This document shows positions 18,601 through 27,497 of a stretch of 27,497 bases of DNA, piece after piece. The stretch's first letter is position 1; every line of letters begins with the position of its first letter. The stretch lies in NCBI GenBank assembly GCA_014621425.1, contig JAANBB010000488.1, positions 1-27,497 of the forward strand, given 5' to 3'. This DNA is from Cylindrodendrum hubeiense (taxonomy: Eukaryota; Ascomycota; Sordariomycetes; Hypocreales; Nectriaceae). The translations under genes and the position numbers were made by a program. A model generated the notes under the pieces. The model was not told the DNA's origin. It saw only the letters and a list, made by a program, of their open reading frames with translations, and did no database searches.

Positions 18601-21263
18601 ATCCTATTTCGTCTGCTCCTAAATTGTATCTACCTTGAATAGGCAAGTCTTTTTGCAAGGGCTGATGATGTCTTGGCGTGTCCTTTTGCATCGTCTGCAC
18701 AGTTCGACTCACCACTTTAGGTCGTCAGATCTCTTTTCAGAACTGCCTAGACTATCAAGGTGATCAGGGATTTGGAATCAAAGAGCCCGAGATAATGGCT
18801 CACGGGATGCAAGAACCCCCAGGGTGGCATTGGCACATGCGAGCCTTGCCTTTGGGATCGTCCCCGTAGTGATGCTACGACGCGTCCAGGGTGCTCTTCC
18901 AGGCTTCTTTCCGGACCCGACCACGGCGATGCTAACCGGGCTTTCCGATCATCTGAAAATCACATTACCACTTCTCCGGGACAAGAGCCGCATGTTTAAA
19001 CGCCTTGCTGCAAGTCTCCAGTTTTCAGTTGTGCGTTGTTCCAGGTCGCAACCAACTGCTTGAAGTTCCTTGAACAGTAGAACAGGAGAGCAGACATGTG
19101 AATTCCAAAGTATACGAGATCCAGAGGTGCAATCGACTGGTCATTTGCTTCGGATCCTCGGCTACTCCGTTCTTACGGTCCTCGTTCTTTCACCACTCAT
19201 GGTGTAGTCCTCAATTGAGGTCCTCTAGGGCTGATCGTTGGATCTACATGAATTGCCACTTTGAAATCGCCTGCCCATGCACCTGGCCTGGCCCCTTGTC
19301 AATTCTCGCATCAAATCGATCATATCTACATTTTGCCACGAGAGGCAAGATGCTGCAACACCCTTCAAGGTGTGTCCCCGGGTTCTGGATCCGAGATATC
19401 GACGGGCGTTGCAGAGGTGCGGCCGTTCCTGCAATTTGGCCGATCGAAGCCGTAATTCCTGGGCGGTGATTTGACCGACAAGACATCCCGGATGAAAACG
19501 GTTAAACGGAAGCAGGCAGGTGGAAGGCCAGCCTTAGCGACCTCGTCAACCCTATCCTGAATAGGAGTCGTCGTGATAGTGTCGACGACGTTTACGCGAC
19601 ACGTGAGCTCGCTCGGTACTCGTCCAATAACGACGATGCGCAAGTTCAAGCGAGGACATGGAAAATACGCGCTTCTCGCAACCAACGGGCGTCGTCTAGG
19701 TGTACCCAAAGGTTCCTGCAATCCTCGAGCTGGGAGTGGACGGGCTCCCATGACCCCGGTCCTTCAAAGGTCCCATGCCTTTGGAGCTTCCATTTTTGGA
19801 CCAGCCCTGCCGAGGCTACATCAAAGGATGCCACTAACACGCACGTTACATATCTCCCCACACTCGGGCTTGACTTCTTCGCCGCACAACCCTAGTGCCA
19901 TGCACTCGAGGCCCTGTAAATATTGGGTTCGTCTGCACTGGGTGTCATTCCCGTCACGTCCCGTCGTATCGATCCTACGTCTTATCGGTTGCACGGCCGA
20001 GGTGCCTGCCCGAGGTAGTGTTTGTCTGCCTTGACCGTGAATCCTACGAGTTCGCCAAGCGTCCCATGCCTCTACGGGCAGGTGTGCTACGTCGTATCCT
20101 GTGATTACATCGATGTGGGCGTTGATTGGAGTATGCAGTTTGGAACTATTTTCGTACAATATTGTGTGTCAACGGATGCAAGCTTTGGGCATCCGGTCAC
20201 CGGTCACCGTGCACCGTAAAGCCTAACTCAACGGCGAGCATCTTATCCAAGTCGTCTGACAGCTGCATGCGGAGATGTCGAATCTTGCTCTGGAATGAAC
20301 TGCTTGAGATCTGAGTCACCCTGAAGTGTCTATCTGGCATTGGACAGGTGACAAGAATGGGGCCATGTTAAAATGGGATGATTTTGATGTCCCGTTTGAC
20401 TTGTGAGATGTGAATCGCCTCATTTCGGATGGGTTGCCTCTCAAATCATTCACTGCCAAGACATCGATGGCCAACAGCATGACTTGGTTCTAGGTGTCAG
20501 TGATTTGAAATCGCGTTTCATCCAGCTGTCGACATTGTCCATTTAGGTGTCGCCACAGGTCTCGCTGCATGTGTGAGGATGGGATGTTGGAGGACAGTGC
20601 CACTATCAACCAACCACATTACCCAAGACGAGGAAATAAAATATAAAACGCTGAAATAGCTTTAGGTAAAGAAACAGATACAAGAATCAGTCGTTTGCTT
20701 GTGGGGGTTGAAGTTGGTCGATTCCAGGTCGTGTGGGGAGCGAGTAAATATGGAATCGCCAGATTACACGACAGCGCAATGTTAGAACCTCGTGCATAAC
20801 CGAATATATGAGTAACCAAGGTATAGTAGGCAAATTATCAATAAATTCTACGTCTTATTCTGTCGTCTATCGCGTAAGGCTGCGACTTCCGTGATAATGC
20901 ACCAGACCTTGTGGAGAAGAGTGGTGCGGGCGAGTAACTCCATTACATAGATGCCTGGCAGGTTAGGCATCATCTAAGTAAGTACTAGCTGTTCAAGACC
21001 AGTTTAGACATATTCATAGTATAAGACATATAACATTTTATGTATTACGTGATCTTATCGTGCGTGAGAACCATAAAGAATCTCTGTCTGACAATAGGCT
21101 GGATAGGAGTTGAACTAAACTCGAACTTAGGAATCACATCAATAACGTTTGACTTCCACGGAAAGGTAATTAACCATTCAATTTACACATGTGCCGTCTG
21201 TTCGTATTCCCAGACTCAAGATGATGGCTCTAGGGTAGGCTGCCCACGAGCCTGACTTGTGCA
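18601..21263. other. Central and right part of the gene-free region
   Basis: About 2.7 kb of mixed composition becoming AT-richer to the right. No ORF has a plausible domain, splice pattern or biased composition, and I see no tRNA-like fold. A short run CGGTCACCGGTCACCG at about 20196-20211 is a local direct repeat. It may be promoter DNA, an unrecognised non-coding transcript or decayed repeats. Confidence 0.4.
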
Positions 21264-21277
21264 TTACCGGCCGGTAA
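21264..21277. promoter_or_regulatory. 14-bp perfect palindrome with inverted CGG triplets
   Basis: TTACCGGCCGGTAA is perfectly self-complementary and contains CCGGCCGG, a pair of CGG half-sites of the kind bound by Zn2Cys6 dimers. It lies about 140 bp upstream of the TATAAATA box at 21413. Confidence 0.45.
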
Positions 21278-21412
21278 AAGTGGATGAACCCTCCACTAAT
21301 GCGTAGTGCAATTAGGCCTAGTTCTTACATGACTATATCACCCACAATGGCACAGGGACCGGCAGAAGCAGTGAACAGCGTAAAAGCATCTGGAGAGTGC
21401 GAGAGTTCTCCC

Positions 21413-21420
21413 TATAAATA
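21413..21420 (+). promoter_or_regulatory. TATAAATA box with no clear ORF behind it
   Basis: CCCTATAAATACAG is a good fungal core promoter sequence. Downstream the first ATG (21468) opens only 46 codons. The transcript may instead be a long leader for the MFS gene at 22184, which would have a spliced intron at 22063-22106. Confidence 0.45.
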
Positions 21421-22062
21421 CAGAGGTCCATCCCAACATTCACTCGCATCGATAGCCGACCGATCGAATGTTGTGGGCCCAGTCGCAGCCGATCGGATAT
21501 ATTATGCCAACTCCCAGCACAATAATTGTTGGGGAAACTTTAAACAAGACGGAGAAAACAACGTTGTCTGCATCTTCCCCTCTCCCTCCCCCGCATTCAT
21601 CAAAATAACGCGTCAGTTCAGGGTGGTATTCGGCCCGGCTATTGGAGCTTCGCTTGATGCATCGGCAGTTGTGGGCCAAGTCTCCGCACAAACAACGATC
21701 AAGCATCGAGCGACCCATATTCTGACCAACTATAACGCTGTTACCCCGCATGGAATATGGGTTGGTTGGTAGCGAAAACCGTGCTGTAGCATCGGGCTGG
21801 CGCCGTCTTTCTACTCGGCAAGATTATCGGGTCTATTTGTCTGAAGATCCTCCCGTTAGTCCGTTTGGCGGGTAAATGACCAAATGACCAGTTTCGTTGC
21901 GTAGATCTTACCCCGCCAGAATCTTGCTTGACAGGTGATGATGTAACGGAAACGGATAACGATGTAACCATCCCACCGCCTTTGTAGATTGATTAGAATA
22001 AACCATCGCCCAGCTTGCTTTGACTTTGACAAACTCAACGGTAGAGCGCCTGTTTATCGTAG

Positions 22063-22106
22063 GTAAGTCTTTATTCTCCTGCTGGTCTGTCACTGACAAA
22101 GTATAG
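22063..22106 (+). other. Putative 5'UTR intron of the first MFS gene
   Basis: GTAAGT donor, CACTGAC branch-like sequence and GTATAG acceptor give a 44-nt intron, the same size as the coding introns of this gene. It ends 77 nt before the ATG at 22184. Confidence 0.4.
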
Positions 22107-22183
22107 CGTTGTTATCACTATTCGAATTAGTGTGGATCTAGGACTCAGTGACTGAACACGCATGCCTCGCGTCCTTGTTCACG

Positions 22184-23804
22184 ATGTCTGCTGAAATTTC
22201 AAAGCCTTCGGGCAGCGGTTATGATGGACCCAAAGACAGCATCGACTCCCACTTGGAGTCACAGCAAAGAGGAACAACCAGCGGTGCAATGGACCCAGCT
22301 CACCGGCAAATAGTCGAAAAGAGCTTGAAGCGCAAGCTAGATGCGCGATGCTCTCTCTTCGTCTTCATTTACATCATGAATTACCTGGATCGCAATAACA
22401 TTGCGGCAGCTCGCCTCAAGGGCCTTCAGGATGACTTGAAGCTGGACGACACGCAATACGCAACGTGTCTGAGCATCTTGTACGTGGGCTACATCCTGAT
22501 GCAAGTGCCATCCAACATGTTTATCAATCGAATTCAGCGGCCTTCTCTCTACATCGCTTGCGCAATGTTGCTTTGGGGCATCGTTTCAACACTGTCGGGC
22601 AACGCGCAGAACTTTGCTGGCATGGTTGTCATCAGATTCTTTTTGGGCTTCATCGAAGCTGCGTTTCTTCCGGGTGCTCTCTTGATCCTGTCCAAGTGGT
22701 ACACTCGCCGGGAATTGACCAAGCGAAACGCCATCCTCTTCTGTGGCAACTTGCTGTCTAATGCCTTTTCCGCCCTGGTTGGCGCTGGTGTCTTGTCGAA
22801 TATGCAGGGCGTTCTCGGACACGCTGCATGGCGATGGCTTTTCTGGATCGAGGGTGCTGTGACAATGGCCATTGCTATCTCGGCTGCCTTTATTCTCCCA
22901 GATCTGCCGCACAATTCAAAGGGATTTACCGAGGAGGAGCGCATGGTGGCCCAGCTTCGGATGGTTGAGGACGTTGGAGAGGCTGACACCGACTCTGCTG
23001 AGAATGGTGTGTTCTATGGCCTGAATCTGGCATTGAAAGACATCAAGATCTATCTTATGATGATTACTTTCATGGCCTATGTTACTGGTCTTTCATTCAA
23101 CGCCTTCTTCGTAAGTTTCTTCCCATCTTGACCGAGCGAAACTAACCAGTGCAGCCCACACTTACCGGAACACTTGGATTTGGCTACGTCCCAACATTGC
23201 TCATGAGCTCCCCGCCCTGGCTTTTCTCATGCATCGTGTCACTCATCAATGCATGGCACTCGGATCGAACACAGGAAAAGGTTTGTCAACACCTCACTTA
23301 TCAGAACAGAGCTAACCTCAACAGTTTTGGCACATTACTGGCCCGATTTGTGTCGGCATGGTTGGCTTCGTCATCAGCATGTCTACTCTCAATGTCGCCG
23401 CCCGATACGTCGCTCTTTTCCTGCAGGCCAGTTCATATGCAGGATTCATCGTCTTTTATTCCTGGATCAGCTCGTCTTTCCCTCGACCCCCGGCAAAGCG
23501 TGCCGTCGCAATTGCAATGATCAACGCTTTCAGCCAGTTGGGAAACGTGGCAGGGTCTTATGTCTGGGCTCTCAAAGAGAACGGCTACCGGAAAAGCTAC
23601 GGCATTGTTCTCGCCATGTTTGGCGTGACAATCATGGGTTGCGCCGTTATCCGGTGGATCTTGGTCGGTCTGAATAAGAAGCTTGACGCTGGCGAGTCTG
23701 CTTGGGAGACGAACCAGGATGTTGCAGCCCAAACCGCACGAGTGGAGGTGATGGAGACTGATGAGGCCTTGAGGATGAGGGGAGGATTTAGATACCTCAT
23801 CTAA
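22184..23804 (+). CDS. MFS permease, Dal5/Tna1-type anion:cation symporter
   Basis: Exons 22184-23110, 23155-23280 and 23325-23804 encode 510 residues; both introns are 44 nt with CTAAC branch sites. The start is the first ATG in frame (MSAEISKPSG); an in-frame GTG further up is not a credible start. After a polar N-terminus of about 60 residues come KRKLDARCSLFVFIYIMNYLDRNN, the Dal5-family entry into the first helix, then LYVGYILMQVPSNMFINRI and about 12 hydrophobic spans. The central loop carries FTEEER and the C-terminus ends GGFRYLI, both typical of the allantoate/nicotinate/pantothenate permease family. It should import a small carboxylate or vitamin-like anion with protons at the plasma membrane. 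The exact substrate is not predictable. It is divergent from the OPT gene and followed by a second family member. Confidence 0.94.
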
Positions 23805-24434
23805 GGTCGGAATGTCGAATGAAGAAGCGCCAGGGCTCGATAGGCCTCAAGCATGGAAACTATACTACGACAGCATTAAGTACTGGGGTTTCATGTATCA
23901 GGTTGATCAATAGAGTATAGTAGTCTGTATTTTTAGCTCGAATAGATCCAGGCTTCACATCAGTATCTTCAGGGTAACATCCCAACCCACGCTGACGAAT
24001 CACGCATATCCGGCCAAAGTTACATCGGTAATCACTAAACTTTGTAGGAAATGATCTGCAAACACACAACAAACGTCCATGGTAATTGGACGGTTGATAA
24101 GCACGAAAGTCGAGTGTTCTATCGCGACATTTGAGTCAAGCTCAGACAGAGCCTATGTTACTGGTCAAGCCCGTATCTTCGTAGAAATTGTCTCAATTGA
24201 GCAGCCAAATTCACTAGATTTACGTCATTTTCTCATTTAAATGGGCTAAAAGTTCAATTTCAACACGTCCTTTTGTACGAACAAGGATGCTGCATAAATC
24301 TCCCCACGGGGTCCATTGCGCAATCCACCCTGACCTGAACAGTAGAAGAATACTCATATGCAGCGAGTTTCCATTGCAAGTTGACAGAATCTCTGCACTT
24401 CAATGACAGTTCAATCACCATCGCATCACTCATC
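23805..24434. other. Intergenic region between the two MFS genes
   Basis: About 630 bp, AT-rich, with no ORF of interest. It should contain the 3'UTR of the first permease and the promoter of the second. No clear TATA box is seen. Confidence 0.5.
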
Positions 24435-26165
24435 ATGGGAGAATCGAAAGTGGTCGAAGCGCCGGAGCTCAGCGACAGCGCTGGGACTATCGCACCAGAT
24501 GTCGACATCAATGAGAAGTCGCTTTTACGAAAAATCGACGCTAGGCTCCTTCCAGCAGTCGGCATACTCTATCTACTGTCGTTTCTCGACCGTAGCAATG
24601 GTAAGTTGCCGTTGCTAATGCTTAATGGCTGCTGACACGCGCAGTTGGAAATGCAAGGATTGAAGGAATGGTCGACGACCTTCACATGAGTACGGCACCA
24701 TTATCGTATCTAGATGAATGAATATTGATGAGTGGATAGCTGGAAATCAGTACCTGACAGGATTGACGCTGTACTTTATCGGTTACGTCCTTTTCGAGGT
24801 CAGAATCCAGTCAAAGATCATGGCCGCGACTATTCTGACAAGGCTCTAGATCCCGTGCAACATTATTCTCAAACGAACAACACCTCGACTCTGGCTGCCA
24901 ACACTAACGATTGCCTGGGGTATTGTTGCAACGCTCTTGGGTGTGGTCCAGAACCTCACAGGATTCCTGATCGCTCGATTCTTTCTTGGAGTCGCTGAAA
25001 GTGGACTCTTCCCAGGAGTGGTGTTTTACTTTTCGATGTGGTATAAACGCCGCGAAAGACAGTACCGCATTTCTCTGTTCTTCAGTGCTGCATCCCTTGC
25101 AGGAGCTTTTGGAGGAATTCTTGCCTATGTAGGTGATTCGATTGCAAACTGAGCCAGCGCTGACCTTACAAGGGAATTGGAAAAATGGCTGGTGTGGTTT
25201 GGGAGAATGGTTGGCGATGGATCTTTATTCTGGTAAGATGCGAACCTCGTCGCCACGTTCAGCATTAACTGGGTGTAGGAGGGCATTGCCACAGTCCTTG
25301 TGGCTGTAGCAGCTTTCTGGTTCATCGAGAACTATCCAAGCACGTCGAGATTTCTGACGGATGCGGAACGGCAATTTATCGAGACCAGACTCGCCGCCGA
25401 CAGCGATTCCATGCATGATGAAAAGTTCAGTTGGGATGCAGTGATCCAGGCTTTCCGGGATCCCAACTGTTGGCTCTACGGGCTGGGCTTCCATACTATG
25501 AGCCTACCTCTTTACACGCTGTCTCTCTTCTTGGTGGGTTGCCAAGCTAGTAGTTTAGTTCCTGCTGACCATTCTAGCCCACCATCATCAAAAACTTGGG
25601 ATACACGGCAGCAAAAGCGCAACTGCTTACTATTCCTCCGTATGCGGTTGCGTTCATCACCACTCTCAGCGTTGCAGTTGCCTCGGAAAGGCTTGGAAAG
25701 CGAGCCGTCTTTATTGCCGGGTCCTCAGCTGTTGCTGCGATCGGATATATCCTTCTGCTAGCAAACACGGATCCCACGAGCCGACCGGGAGTTTCGTATG
25801 CTGGAACCTTTTTCGCTGCTGCTGGTATCTATCCCGCGACTGCACTGGTGCTTTCCTGGCCGGCGATAAATGTCTCGGGGCAGACGAAACGTGCCATAGC
25901 CAATGCGATGCAGATCAGCATCGGCAACCTGGGTGCGGTCATGGGCACACAGCTTTATCGCGCAGATGACGGACCGCGGTTTATTGTGGGTCACTCGATG
26001 GCATTGGCGTACCTGATTGGAAACATTGTGGTGGTGAGTCTGCTGGGATGGAGGCTGAAGAGGGAGAATGCGAAGAGGTCTGACGTAGCGTCTGAGATTA
26101 CGGATGTAGGCGAGGTCAAGGACTGGAAGGGAGACTCGGATGTGCGATGGAGGTATGAGTGGTGA
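24435..26165 (+). CDS. Second Dal5-type MFS permease, six introns
   Basis: Seven exons: 24435-24600, 24645-24689, 24740-24798, 24850-25128, 25173-25232, 25279-25533 and 25578-26165. All junctions keep frame and give 483 residues; introns are 44-51 nt. The start is the ATG at 24435 (MGESKVVEAPE). After splicing, exon 1 joins exon 2 as FLDRSNVGNARIEGM, the Dal5-family signature, followed by NQYLTGLTLYFIGYVLFEIP, GFLIARFFLGVAESGLFPG, MWYKRRERQYRISLFFSA and ENGWRWIFILEG, all family hallmarks. About 12 membrane spans are expected. The C-terminus ends DVRWRYEW, like the FRY-type ends of this family. It should be a proton symporter for an organic anion or vitamin. No frameshift or stop interrupts it. 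Confidence 0.93.
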
Positions 26166-27497
26166 ATACGAGAGCTTGGCATTGAGGCCCTGAGGCCCTT
26201 GCGTACAGTAGCGGCATAGTCTTGAATGGAAGTTGGATATTTATGGAGTCTTGGTCAAGCCGGGTAAATGTGGAGGTTGATCCATTGGTGACGGGAAAGG
26301 TGGCTAAGGTAGGTGAGCTCAACCCCGCAGCGGGACAGCGAGCTTCTGTTGTGACAATTGAGGCATCGCATCAGGACACCGCACGGGATCAGTGAGAGGT
26401 GGAATTGAATCGACGCGATGCAATTCAATTGGAGTAGGAATTGGAAATGCAGGCGACTACATAACTCCGGATCTGATGCTGTCGGTGTGTTTCGATGCGG
26501 TGAGGCCCATGGTTCATGGCGGGGAAGCCGGGTGACGTCACGGCGATGCACGCATCATCGACCCTGATGGAGCGGTTAAGTGTCAACCACGAACATCTGA
26601 ACATGTGCAGGCGCCGTGCAGCAGCAGAGTGTTTGTCCGCGATTCCACGCATTTCTCCGAGATCGTGGCCCGACAGGGAGGCCCGCAACAGGGATCCGGC
26701 GCAGTTGGTTGATTGCAGACGGATTATGGAGCGCTGACACCACCTTGACAACTCACCGAGCTCGGGGTCGCTCGGCGAGGCGATTGGTGACAGCCGCGGC
26801 CGGTATTGTCATGCAGGCAAGGCCTCGACTGGGCTTCCAGGCTGAATGGAGGCTCTTGGGTCGGGCATCCTGACTGCCGAGCAGGGGTGCGCTGGTTTGG
26901 CCCATCATGGGTGTCGGAGATGTCGGCGAGAGCGTGAGCGTTATTATCGTTCCAGTCGCCACCAGGGCATTTCTACGCTGTGGGTTGTCGGCTGGGATGA
27001 ACTCTGGATGAACTCACCTTGGACCTTGTCATCTTGGCCACCAACTTGGTGCAGTCCCCCGCTCACGGTGCCCTCAGTCCTTGCTGAGGGTTGCATCCTC
27101 TTATCGGTGGCGTCCGCGGGCTCTCCCCTCAGGTCCCTCATTGGCCTCGCCCGCCCTGCTCTTGGGTCCGCTCGTCGTCGTCCCCAATTCGTAGTTCATG
27201 CGTCTCCACCGGTGGCGCCTCGATCCTTGCCAACCGGCGAGCAATTCGGCACGAAACGATGCGCAGCTGTGTCATTGCTTCTTCCAGAGAGCTGGCTGCG
27301 CTGCACAGTCGGTTGGCTCACCACCAGCCGCCTGGGCTCACCGAGTTCTTTGTGCAACGCGAGCGCACCGCTCCCAGCTTCCGAGTTGAGATCTCTGCGC
27401 ATTGCGCACTTCATGGCCTCAATAATCCGCCAGCTTTGGCTCATGTCGAAAGCTTGATGTCGAGCACCGCAGCTCTGCGCCGTTGACCATGACATCA
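26166..27497. other. Right-end region without a supportable gene
   Basis: The plus-strand frame at 26846-27457 (203 codons) and its minus-strand shadows have random-looking composition and no domain. An ATG at 27491 right at the window edge could begin a gene outside. The GC-rich, CT-rich sequence from 27100 would fit a promoter or leader. Confidence 0.4.

Larger units (their letters stand above)
21278..22183 (+). other. Upstream region and probable leader of the first MFS gene
   Basis: It holds the TATA box at 21413, GATA sites read on the minus strand (TTATCG at 21834 and 22054, TTATCA at 22112), a direct repeat AAATGACC twice at 21874-21889, and a possible 44-nt leader intron at 22063-22106 (GTAAGT donor, CACTGAC branch, TATAG acceptor). 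An open frame of 162 codons at 21284-21772 has no recognisable feature and is not called. Confidence 0.45.

Noticed and set aside
21284..21772. 162-codon plus-strand frame
   Set aside because: It begins before the TATA box at 21413 and has no family signature, so it is unlikely to be a gene as such.
26846..27457. 203-codon plus-strand frame near the right end
   Set aside because: Trp/Ser/Leu/Arg-rich random composition, no domain, overlapped by equally open frames on both strands.
1..27497. Secondary-metabolite gene cluster
   Set aside because: A transcription factor, an SDR and transporters are present, but there is no backbone enzyme (PKS, NRPS, terpene synthase) and housekeeping spindle genes lie between them.

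Overview
This window is nuclear DNA of a filamentous ascomycete (Pezizomycotina), probably a Sordariomycete. The evidence is the protein-coding genes with many 44-66 nt introns, GTAAGT/GTACGN donors, CTAAC/CTGAC branch sites and TAG/CAG acceptors, a Zn2Cys6 regulator with a fungal-specific middle region, an OPT transporter and Dal5-type MFS permeases. I see no rRNA, tRNA, CRISPR array or intact transposon. The class-level placement is inference; a protein search would settle it.

Left third (1-8936, all plus strand): a Zn2Cys6 transcription factor cut by the left edge (1-2746), a BuGZ/ZNF207-type two-zinc-finger protein ending in a Bub3-binding (GLEBS-like) motif (3314-4399), and a kinesin-8 motor of the Kip3 family (5431-8936). 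The last two both belong to spindle and kinetochore biology and sit next to each other, separated by about 1 kb. The kinesin carries an unusual 13-unit LTKD tandem repeat, a cluster of Cdk consensus sites, a candidate SxIP motif and two introns with closely spaced, frame-preserving alternative acceptors.

Middle (8937-14615): a short-chain dehydrogenase (9862-10740) with an altered nucleotide-binding glycine motif and a repetitive leader, followed after only 181 bp by an aspartate/glutamate-racemase-like gene (10922-11623). A minus-strand gene (12094-12849, perhaps starting at 13015) encodes an unrecognised proline/tyrosine/asparagine-rich low-complexity protein with a basic helical tail. The stretch from 13016 to 14615 has no supportable gene.

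Right (14616-27497): an OPT-family oligopeptide/metal-chelate transporter on the minus strand (14616-16960) and a Dal5-type MFS permease on the plus strand (22184-23804) are transcribed away from each other across a 5.2 kb region with no recognisable gene. That region holds small tandem repeats, GATA sites, a CCGGCCGG palindrome and a good TATA box with no obvious ORF behind it. A second Dal5-type MFS permease with six introns follows (24435-26165). The last 1.3 kb has no gene I can support.

The three transporters suggest an organic-nitrogen or vitamin uptake neighbourhood, but nothing here proves co-regulation. Apart from that, the window looks like ordinary fungal chromosome; the most unusual features are in the kinesin-8 tail, the low-complexity orphan protein and the large divergent intergenic region.
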